Shown here piece after piece: positions 1 to 6,353 of a stretch of 11,666 nucleotides of DNA. The notes under the pieces are model-generated. The model was not told the DNA's origin. It worked only from the letters and a program-made list of their open reading frames with translations, and ran no database searches. Source of the stretch: UBA940 sp031548515. Its GTDB lineage: Bacteria; Bacteroidota; Bacteroidia; Bacteroidales; Rikenellaceae. Both the position numbers and the translations under genes were made by a program. The DNA lies in NCBI GenBank assembly GCA_031548515.1, contig JAVBRB010000031.1, positions 1 to 11,666 on the forward strand, written 5' to 3'. The stretch's first letter is position 1. The number at the start of each line of letters is the position of its first letter.

Positions 1-121
1 AAAAAAACAACGAACAATATCGCTGCGCGATTATTTGAAAATCAAAAGGGTGCTTTCAAGTAAACTTGAGCACCCTTTTGAAATTTTCAACTGCCGTGGC
101 AGTATTGTTTGTTGTTTTTTG
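1..121. terminator. Symmetric bidirectional terminator-like element
   Basis: Three hairpins are arranged symmetrically. The central one pairs 43-54 with 69-80 (CAAAAGGGTGCT/AGCACCCTTTTG) and contains a small inner stem 57-60/65-68. The flanking AT stretches 36-42 and 83-89 can also pair. At the left, ATCGC-TGC-GCGAT (19-31) reads on the minus strand into ATTGTTCGTTGTTTTTT. At the right, ACTGC-CGTG-GCAGT (90-103) reads on the plus strand into ATTGTTTGTTGTTTTTT. The two outer T-rich tails are inverted near-copies, differing at one base in 17. This would stop minus-strand transcription from the tRNA gene and any plus-strand transcript entering from the left. That role is inferred. The left end may continue outside the window. 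Confidence 0.6.
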
Positions 122-193
<72 letters not shown>

Positions 194-214
194 AAACCCC
201 TTTTTCAGGTCGTG

Positions 215-246
215 CAAAAGTATGAAAGAAATTTTAATTGTCCAAA
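215..246 (-). promoter_or_regulatory. Bacteroidota-type promoter of tRNA-Thr
   Basis: The minus strand reads TTTG (243-246), 20 bp, then TACTTTTG (215-222). This matches the Bacteroides primary sigma-factor pattern of a -33 TTTG and a -7 TAnnTTTG. Transcription would begin about 12-16 nt before the tRNA 5' end at 193, giving a very short leader to be processed. Confidence 0.75.
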
Positions 247-286
247 TCAATCGGATGTCCTGAACGCGATTTTTCCGGCAAAACGC

Positions 287-325
287 TCAAAAAGAGAATG
301 GACGGCCATAATATAGCCGTCCATT
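287..325 (-). terminator. Rho-independent terminator of gdhA
   Basis: AATGGACGGC (297-306) pairs perfectly with GCCGTCCATT (316-325), giving a 10-bp stem with a 9-nt loop. On the minus strand it is followed by CTCTTTTTG (plus-strand 288-296). It begins about 40 nt after the gdhA stop codon and isolates gdhA from the tRNA-Thr promoter. Confidence 0.85.
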
Positions 326-364
326 TCCCATATTAAGCAGGGATGGTCTTCGCTCCCGCTGCCT

Positions 365-1702
365 TTAGATTATACCCTGTTCAACCATGCTCTTGGCGAC
401 CTTCATAAAACCGGCCACATTGGCGCCCTTCATGTAGTTGATGTAACCAGTTTCCTTGCCGTATTCGACGCAGGCCGCATGGATCGATGTCATTATCTGG
501 TGTAGTTTCGCATCTACTTCTTCCGCCGTCCAGTTCATCTTCATCGAGTTTTGGCTCATTTCGAGGCCGGAAGTGGCGACTCCCCCCGCATTTACCGCCT
601 TTCCCGGTCCGTAGGGAATCTTCGCATGGATGAACGCCTCGATGGCTTCGGGGGTACAGCCCATGTTCGACACTTCGGCCACCACCGACACCTTGTTCTC
701 TATGAGCTGTTTTGCATCGTTGCCGTTGAGTTCGTTCTGCGTTGCACAGGGCATTGCGATATCGACGCCCTTGACTTCCCATGGCTTTTTGCCGGCATGG
801 AACGACGAACCGGGAAAACGGTCGGCATAGGGAGCCACTATGTCGTTGTTCGAAGCACGCAGTTCCAACATGTAGTCTATCTTGTCTTTATTGAGTCCGG
901 CGGGATCGTAAATGTAGCCGTCGGGACCGGAGATCGTCACCACTTTCGCACCCAGTTCAGTGGCCTTGATAGCGGTGCCCCATGCCACGTTGCCGAAACC
1001 GGAAACGGCTATCGTCTTACCTTTTATCTCCTGTCCCATGTCGGCGAGCATCCTCACGAGGAAATACACGGCTCCGAAACCGGTGGCTTCGGGGCGTATC
1101 AGCGAGCCGCCGTAAGTCATGCCCTTGCCGGTCAGCACGCCTGTGTTTTCCAGAGCGAGTTTGCGGTACATACCGTACAGGTAGCCTATTTCGCGTCCGC
1201 CGACGCCGATGTCGCCCGCAGGGACGTCGGTTTCAGGGCCTATATGCCTCCACAGCTCGGTCATGAACGCCTGGCAGAAACGCATTATCTCGCGGTCGGA
1301 TTTTCCTTTGGGGTCGAAGTCAGAACCGCCCTTCGCGCCTCCCATCGGGAGCGTAGTGAGGGCGTTCTTGAAAGTCTGCTCGAATCCGAGGAATTTCAGT
1401 ATGGATAGATTGACGCTGGGATGGAAACGCAGTCCGCCTTTGTATGGGCCTATGGCGTTGTTGAACTGTATGCGGTAACCGAGATTGATCTGCGGCACAC
1501 CCTTGTCATCGGTCCACACCACCTTGAAGGTGAAGATGCGGTCGGGTTCCACTATCCGTTCGGCAATCCGGTTCATTTCAAATTGCGGATAGCGTTTATA
1601 AACATCCTGTACGGTCGAAAGAACTTCCTTCACCGCCTGCAGGTATTCGCTTTCCCCGGGATGCCTCATTTCGAGGTCGGCCATTAGTTGCTCTACGTTC
1701 AT
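365..1702 (-). CDS. gdhA: NADP-type glutamate dehydrogenase
   Basis: This 445-residue protein is the usual length for hexameric bacterial GdhA. It interconverts 2-oxoglutarate plus ammonia and glutamate in the cytoplasm, and in Bacteroides is a main route of ammonia assimilation. The substrate domain carries GPYKGG (86-91), FEQTFKNAL (107-115) and LPMGGAKGGSDF (118-129), with lysines 88, 112 and 124. PAGDIGVGG (161-169) holds the catalytic-type Asp164. The nucleotide domain has the Rossmann loop SGFGNVAWG (234-242). CATQNEL (319-325) and NAGGVATSGLEMSQN (371-385) are family blocks. Preference for NADP over NAD is inferred from overall likeness to E. coli-type GdhA, not from a decisive residue. 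The ATG at 1702 gives the expected N-terminus, MNVEQLMADLEMRHPGE. It lacks a Shine-Dalgarno sequence. The gene is flanked by its own promoter and terminator, so it is probably monocistronic. Confidence 0.97.
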   Translation of the reverse strand: MNVEQLMADLEMRHPGESEYLQAVKEVLSTVQDVYKRYPQFEMNRIAERIVEPDRIFTFKVVWTDDKGVPQINLGYRIQFNNAIGPYKGGLRFHPSVNLSILKFLGFEQTFKNALTTLPMGGAKGGSDFDPKGKSDREIMRFCQAFMTELWRHIGPETDVPAGDIGVGGREIGYLYGMYRKLALENTGVLTGKGMTYGGSLIRPEATGFGAVYFLVRMLADMGQEIKGKTIAVSGFGNVAWGTAIKATELGAKVVTISGPDGYIYDPAGLNKDKIDYMLELRASNNDIVAPYADRFPGSSFHAGKKPWEVKGVDIAMPCATQNELNGNDAKQLIENKVSVVAEVSNMGCTPEAIEAFIHAKIPYGPGKAVNAGGVATSGLEMSQNSMKMNWTAEEVDAKLHQIMTSIHAACVEYGKETGYINYMKGANVAGFMKVAKSMVEQGII

Positions 1703-1704
1703 AA

Positions 1705-1735
1705 CAAATATAGTTTAGGTTAATTGGTTTTCAAG
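1705..1735 (-). promoter_or_regulatory. Promoter of gdhA, almost touching the start codon
   Basis: The minus strand has TATATTTG (1705-1712), a perfect TAnnTTTG -7 box. CTTG, a TTTG-like -33, lies 19 bp upstream (plus-strand CAAG at 1732-1735). Only two bases separate the -7 box from the ATG at 1702, so transcription would start at or inside the start codon. The gdhA message may therefore be leaderless. Another promoter further upstream cannot be excluded. Confidence 0.5.
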
Positions 1736-1899
1736 CGGTTTGTCAAAATTATCTAAAATTTTCCGGAAATACAACATGCAGTTATATTTTCCAAGCCTTC
1801 CACCGCCTCTACCGAATATGGGAGGTCCATGTCGCATCCCGAAAGACGCTCCTCAAAGGATGTCCGTTGCGCTTAAGCTAAACTCACGTTAAATAATTC
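1713..1899. other. Spacer between the ATP-grasp gene and gdhA
   Basis: Apart from the gdhA promoter at its left end, I find no gene here. A weak GC-rich hairpin lies at 1806-1825 (CCTC/GAGG plus an inner CC/GG), set in AT-rich sequence. It is not followed by a T-run in either direction. I see no clear terminator for the gene that ends at 1900, so readthrough towards gdhA is possible. Confidence 0.3.
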
Positions 1900-4872
1900 T
1901 TAGACAGATTTAATTATCCCCTTGCTGTTTTGTCCGTCTATGAAGACATAGAGGGGTTTCGGGAATCTAACGATCCGCAGGTATTCTCCCTCGTAGACGG
2001 CTTCCATGGCATTGAGGAGTCCGATCTCGAAAGCGCCGTCGTCCATGAAAGGATTTATCGTGAGGTAGCCCACGCCGAGCGAGGTGAGGTTCTGGAAGAA
2101 ATGGGTCCCCTGGCTCGGTTCGACGCGGAAGTTATCCAAACCGCATTCCACTATGACTTTAGCTTCCGAAATGTGATTCCATTTGACGGGAATGCCCAGC
2201 CAGGGATCGCTCGATCCCCATCGTCCTGGCCCGACAAGTATATATCCCCTGCATTGTTTCTGCATGTCGAGATTGATCCCCAGCAGTTCTTCGGCGATTT
2301 TTTCAGTATGACGCTTGTCGAATTCCGCCAGTTTCACGTATACGATATCCGTGATTCCCTGCATCGCGCCGACTCCCAGTGCGCTTTCGGCATAAATTAT
2401 GGCACCGGTTTTGTCTACCTTGCTCCAGTCGAGTGTTCGGTTCTTCTCGGCTTCAATGACCGGCCTTATCTGCAGGAAGTTGAAAATCTTCTGTTCGTCG
2501 GCCGGGACATCGAGGTTCACGGCAAACTCCATCTCCACGGGATTGCACATTTCCTTTTCGCCCATATCGAGCAGGTCCTTGATAATCTCGGCGACAGGGA
2601 ATGTATCGTATTTAAGTATATGTGAGAAAGTTACTATCTTACGTCCGGACTCCTCGTTGCTGTCCACGATTATGCCGTTCTGCGGGTCCCAGGTAGAGGC
2701 GACGAAGTCCATATCGCGGAATTTCGCCATCTGCCCGAGGTCGAATTTCCTGAGGTTTATCGAATCGTCGGTCGAAGTCTTGAACGACTCAGGGCGCATA
2801 TCCAGTGCATACATCTCTTTCTGGGTATCTCGCAGAGCCAGATCAGGCGTCGAGAGTTGGAGGATCTTTTTGGGGTATTCCGGCGAAAAGCGCAACACCT
2901 GCCCCCCCTCGACCACGATCTTACCCAATCCGGTAGCCATCTTGACAATCCCGTCCTCAGGTTTTTCGTCGCCGATGGGATAAAAGTTCAATGAGTTTGC
3001 CGTTCCGGACATCGTAGGAAAAAACCATCCGTTGTCCTCCGTGCCGCACACTTCCTGGATAACGACCGCCATCCTCTCGTCACTGAAAAGATTTTGGGTG
3101 GTAGAGATATACGAACGGCTAGAGGCAAAATAGATAGAGGCATAGACACTCTTGATCGCTTTCGACAGCAGGCGCAGCATGTAGTCGCGGTTTTCGACCA
3201 GCGGGATCATATATGTGGAATAAACCCCTGCGAACGGCTGGAAATACGAATCTTCCAACTTCGAACTCGAACGTATGGCCAGCGGCGCTTTCGTATATTT
3301 GAGGTAATCCTTGAGATCTTCGACAAGACTCTGCGGCAGCGACGAAGCAACGAATTCCGACAGCAGGTCTTCGTCGGAGAAATCCGAGTTGATAACGTGC
3401 TGCAGCCCATTCATCTTGATGAACCCGTCGAAATAGTCGGTCGCTATAACAACAGTGCGGGGAATAGTTATCCGCACTCCCGGATATTTGTTATAGAGTT
3501 TATATTTGCGCAGCATATGGTTTGCGAAAGCCAGCCCGCGGGCTTTCCCGCCCAGCGACCCTTCGCCTATGCGGGCGAACCACAGCGTTTCGTCGTACGA
3601 ACCCGCCTCGAAATTGGCCACGATTCCCTGCCCCATCTGCATACGGTACTCGTGGATGATGTCATAGATGCACTTGCGGAAGGCCTCCGCGTTGTCGAAC
3701 TGTTCGACGTGCATGTCGCGCAGGGCATTGGCGATGGGGAAAAGCCCGCGCGAGAACATCCATTTCGAGAGGCGGTCCCTCTCTGTATGGAACAGCAGCA
3801 CGTCCTCCGGGATCTCCATCACGGCATACTGCATTTCACGCAGATCCTTGACCTTGGCCAATACTATGCCGGTACGCAGGTCTTTGAATACAAAATCGCC
3901 GAAAACAAACTCTTCGCCGATGTATTCTGCCAGGTCTATAAGCAATGTTTTGGAGTGTTTCAGCAAGAATCCCACTCCCATTTCTTCAGCCACGGCTTTC
4001 ATGCTCTGCTGCGACGATTGGAACAGGAACGGCATCATCGGCTTGTCCCTGCGTATGAGTTTGCAAAGGTCTACCCCCGCGTCGAGTTTCTCGTCTTCGG
4101 CCTTGTCGTATTTGTCTATAACGAACCCGATATCGGAAATCACGCCGAGCATGTTATCCTTGTACTTTTCGTAATACCCGACAGCCTCTGTGTAGTTGGT
4201 GGCGAAAAGTATCTTTGGGCGCGCCCTTTTTCGCATTATCTCCTGCTGTTCGTTGAGCGCGTCGTTCAGGAATTCGCTGTTTTGCTGGATCACCAGCTTG
4301 TACAGCGCCGGCAGATATGTAGAATAGTAGCGTATGGAGTCCTCTACGAGCAAAATGGACTGCACCCCGACGTTTAGGATGTCGTTGTCGGCGTTCATGC
4401 GGTCTTCGATAGTCTTGATGATGGCTATAATAAGGTCGGCGTTGCCCTGCCAGTAGAAAATATAGTCGATCCCCGTGCGGTCGTGGCTCTCGATACGTTT
4501 TTTCATATCCTTCGAAAAGTTGGCCATCAGCACCACCGGAATGTCCGGATGCTTGCTCTTGACAATCTTGCCGAAACTGAAAACGTCCAGTTCGCCTATG
4601 TTGTACATCGCTATGATGAGGTCGAACCCCTTTTCCTTTCTCAGTCTTTCGAGTGCCTGCGCGGCCGAACTGACGCGCGTGAACGAGGGCGGATTGCTCA
4701 GGTTCAGGTCGGTATATTCCTGATTGATTCGGGTATCTATACGTCCGTCCTCTTCGAGTATGAAACCGTCATAGCTGCTGCACACGAGCAGGATCTTGTT
4801 GATGCGGCGTTGCATCAGGTGGTGGTAATCGGTTACCGAAAATTGTTCGGACGGAATGGGCTGACGCTTCAT
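1900..4872 (-). CDS. Tandem receiver / PPDK-N ATP-grasp fusion protein (annotated PEP synthase-like)
   Basis: This 990-residue protein is probably cytoplasmic; I see no signal peptide or membrane segment. Residues ~26-156 form a receiver-like domain whose phospho-acceptor position is Met89 (DLIIAM). Residues ~172-318 form a second receiver with its key residues present: Glu177/Asp178 (LLVED), Asp247 (VISD), Ser286/287 and Lys305 (FLLKH). Residues ~435-805 match the ATP-grasp domain of pyruvate phosphate dikinase and PEP synthase: IGEGSLGGKARGLA (435-448), LAIRSSSKLEDSYF (531-544), FAGVYSTY (547-554), MAVVIQEV (601-608), and the closing block MEFAVNL...LQIRPV (781-805). Residues ~806-990 hold a conserved-looking domain with YILVGPGRWGSSDPW (877-891) and SQGTHFFQNL (920-929). 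The TSHAA-type phosphohistidine swivel and the PEP-binding barrel are missing, and PEP synthase is normally shorter (about 790-ish residues) with both. True PEP synthesis is therefore doubtful. An ATP-dependent phosphotransfer role controlled by phosphorylation is inference. The gene is divergent from the GNAT-like gene at 5000. Confidence 0.8.
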   Translation of the reverse strand: MKRQPIPSEQFSVTDYHHLMQRRINKILLVCSSYDGFILEEDGRIDTRINQEYTDLNLSNPPSFTRVSSAAQALERLRKEKGFDLIIAMYNIGELDVFSFGKIVKSKHPDIPVVLMANFSKDMKKRIESHDRTGIDYIFYWQGNADLIIAIIKTIEDRMNADNDILNVGVQSILLVEDSIRYYSTYLPALYKLVIQQNSEFLNDALNEQQEIMRKRARPKILFATNYTEAVGYYEKYKDNMLGVISDIGFVIDKYDKAEDEKLDAGVDLCKLIRRDKPMMPFLFQSSQQSMKAVAEEMGVGFLLKHSKTLLIDLAEYIGEEFVFGDFVFKDLRTGIVLAKVKDLREMQYAVMEIPEDVLLFHTERDRLSKWMFSRGLFPIANALRDMHVEQFDNAEAFRKCIYDIIHEYRMQMGQGIVANFEAGSYDETLWFARIGEGSLGGKARGLAFANHMLRKYKLYNKYPGVRITIPRTVVIATDYFDGFIKMNGLQHVINSDFSDEDLLSEFVASSLPQSLVEDLKDYLKYTKAPLAIRSSSKLEDSYFQPFAGVYSTYMIPLVENRDYMLRLLSKAIKSVYASIYFASSRSYISTTQNLFSDERMAVVIQEVCGTEDNGWFFPTMSGTANSLNFYPIGDEKPEDGIVKMATGLGKIVVEGGQVLRFSPEYPKKILQLSTPDLALRDTQKEMYALDMRPESFKTSTDDSINLRKFDLGQMAKFRDMDFVASTWDPQNGIIVDSNEESGRKIVTFSHILKYDTFPVAEIIKDLLDMGEKEMCNPVEMEFAVNLDVPADEQKIFNFLQIRPVIEAEKNRTLDWSKVDKTGAIIYAESALGVGAMQGITDIVYVKLAEFDKRHTEKIAEELLGINLDMQKQCRGYILVGPGRWGSSDPWLGIPVKWNHISEAKVIVECGLDNFRVEPSQGTHFFQNLTSLGVGYLTINPFMDDGAFEIGLLNAMEAVYEGEYLRIVRFPKPLYVFIDGQNSKGIIKSV

Positions 4873-4896
4873 GTGTTCGATTTAAGTATTTATACT

Positions 4897-4930
4897 ATTG
4901 TACAAAAATAGGAAATGTTTTCTATCTTTG
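4897..4930 (+). promoter_or_regulatory. Candidate promoter for the GNAT-like gene
   Basis: TATCTTTG (4923-4930) matches the TAnnTTTG -7 box. ATTG (4897-4900) is a weak -33 match at a 22-bp spacing, slightly long. The predicted leader to the ATG at 5000 is about 60 nt. It occupies the same DNA as the -7 box of the divergent gene. Confidence 0.4.
4903..4910 (-). promoter_or_regulatory. Candidate -7 box for the ATP-grasp fusion gene
   Basis: TATTTTTG on the minus strand matches TAnnTTTG and lies 30 bp before the ATG at 4872, leaving a leader of about 25 nt. I find no TTTG at the -33 spacing, so the promoter may be weak or activator-dependent. It overlaps the spacer of the divergent candidate promoter on the plus strand. 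Confidence 0.4.
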
Positions 4931-4999
4931 TTACTTAATTGCAATATGGGTTTCCTTATCCCAAACCCGCATTAAATCCATGCTTTCACGATACGAACT

Positions 5000-6193
5000 A
5001 TGAAATACACTCTTGAGGAAGTAACCTCGAAAGCCCGGCACAAGGAATTCATAGACCTGCCCAAACGCCTGTACCGCAGCAATCGCAATTGGGTTTGCCC
5101 TTTCGACGACGATATCGCAAAAGTTTTCGACCCGCAAAAGAACAAGAAGTTTCTCGACGGCGAGGCTATCCGGTGGATAGCCCGCGACGACAGCGGCAAA
5201 GTCGTGGGACGTATCGCGGCATTCTACAACAATGAGGACGCAGCCATGGAGGAACAGCCCACAGGCGGCTGCGGTTTTTTCGAGGCTATCGACGATCAGG
5301 AACTTGCCGACATGCTTTTCGACGCCTCGCGCGACTGGCTCAAAGGCAAGGGCATGGAGGCGATGGACGGCCCCGTCAACTTCGGTTCGCGCGAATCGTG
5401 GTGGGGACTGCTCGTCGAAGGGTTCGAGTTCCAACCTCTCTATGAAAATCCATACAATCCGCCTTATTATATTCCCCTGTTCGAAAATTACGGGTTCAAA
5501 AACTACTTCAACCAGTACACCTATAACCGCAAGATGAAGACCGGCGTCTTCAACAAATCTGTTTATGAACGGGTTAAAAGGCTGGAAGAATCACCAGGAT
5601 ATCGTTTCCAGCATATCGACATCAAGGACCTGCCGCAGGTGGCCGAGGATTTCCGCATGATATACAATAAGGCATGGGCCCAGCATTCGGGCGTGAAGCC
5701 GATGGAAAAGGAACAGGCCCAGAAGATGATGCAAAATATGAAACCCATCATCGATGAAAGGCTCATCTACTTTGCCTATTTCAACAACGAGCCGGTGGGT
5801 TTCTTCATCATGGTTCCCGATCTCAACCGCGTAATCGGCCGCTTCCATGGCAAGCTGAACCTGATAAACAAACTACGTTTGTGGGGGATGCTCAAACTGA
5901 CCCGCAAGGCCGACCGCATCTTCGCCATCATCTTCGGTGTTACTCCCGAGATGCACGGCAAGGGCATCGAGTCGGGCATTATCCACGAGTTCGAGAACGA
6001 AGTGGGAAAAGGGATGCATTACAACAGTCTGGAACTGGCGTGGGTGGGAGACTTCAATCCCATCATGATGCGCATGGTCGAAAACTACGTGTGCGCCAGC
6101 AAGCACAAGACACATGTCACGTACCGCTATCTTTTCGACCGCAGCAAAGAGTTCAAACGCGCGCCACGCATCGGAGTAAAAAAACAGAACTAA
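5000..6193 (+). CDS. GNAT-like acyltransferase-fold protein of unknown substrate (YghO-like)
   Basis: This soluble 397-residue protein appears to contain two related GNAT-like halves. The N-terminal half has a beta-strand block KVVGRIAAFYN (67-77), GFFE (92-95) and the striking block MDGPVNFGSRESWWG (122-136). The C-terminal half has PVGFFIMVPDLN (265-276) and GVTPEMHGKGIESGII (313-328). The MHGKGIES stretch resembles the acetyl-CoA pyrophosphate loop (R/Q-x-x-G-x-G/A), with His in place of Gln/Arg. The pattern recalls the uncharacterised E. coli YghO family; this is from memory of the family, not a search. It is divergent from the receiver/ATP-grasp gene and 160 bp ahead of gcvT on the same strand. 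No T-tailed terminator follows it, so cotranscription with gcvT is possible. Function and substrate are not deducible here. Confidence 0.7.
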   Translation: MKYTLEEVTSKARHKEFIDLPKRLYRSNRNWVCPFDDDIAKVFDPQKNKKFLDGEAIRWIARDDSGKVVGRIAAFYNNEDAAMEEQPTGGCGFFEAIDDQELADMLFDASRDWLKGKGMEAMDGPVNFGSRESWWGLLVEGFEFQPLYENPYNPPYYIPLFENYGFKNYFNQYTYNRKMKTGVFNKSVYERVKRLEESPGYRFQHIDIKDLPQVAEDFRMIYNKAWAQHSGVKPMEKEQAQKMMQNMKPIIDERLIYFAYFNNEPVGFFIMVPDLNRVIGRFHGKLNLINKLRLWGMLKLTRKADRIFAIIFGVTPEMHGKGIESGIIHEFENEVGKGMHYNSLELAWVGDFNPIMMRMVENYVCASKHKTHVTYRYLFDRSKEFKRAPRIGVKKQN

Positions 6194-6214
6194 CCAATAA
6201 ATCCGGCGCTTCTG

Positions 6215-6265
6215 TCCTGCGGCAGTTTGCAGTCAGAATAGTGACTATGCAACGCTGTCGAAGGA
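6215..6265 (+). promoter_or_regulatory. Long imperfect hairpin upstream of gcvT
   Basis: In the 160-bp gap before gcvT, nested arms pair as TCCT/AGGA (6215-6218/6262-6265), CGGCAG/CTGTCG (6220-6225/6255-6260, one G-T), TTGC/GCAA (6227-6230/6249-6252) and AGTCA/TGACT (6231-6235/6242-6246). The loop is GAATAG, and small bulges separate the arms. No T-run follows on either side, so it is not an ordinary terminator. It does not resemble the glycine riboswitch core that I know. It could be an mRNA structure or a binding site. Confidence 0.45.
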
Positions 6266-6353
6266 AATCATGAAGGAGCATACTGAACGTATGTGACTGA
6301 ATGATTTTCAAGGCAAAGGAAGCAGAGGCACCATTATCACTGCAAACTTACAA

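Noticed and set aside
551..1408. Plus-strand open frame of 285 codons opposite gdhA
   Set aside because: It is a shadow of gdhA with no motifs and no promoter.
3094..4377. Plus-strand open frame of 427 codons opposite the ATP-grasp fusion gene
   Set aside because: It lies wholly antisense to a gene with strong domain motifs. Its translation is rich in His, Arg and Gln with no recognisable motif, as expected of a shadow frame.
6247..6296. Two tiny open frames (starting at 6247 and 6270) before gcvT, one of which would encode MKEHTERM
   Set aside because: Both are only eight codons. They lack leader-peptide hallmarks such as runs of Gly or Ser codons or a coupled terminator/antiterminator. 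Their overlap with the hairpin is probably coincidental.
6194..6353. Glycine riboswitch ahead of gcvT
   Set aside because: The conserved core segments of the glycine riboswitch aptamer that I know are not seen; only a simple long hairpin is present.
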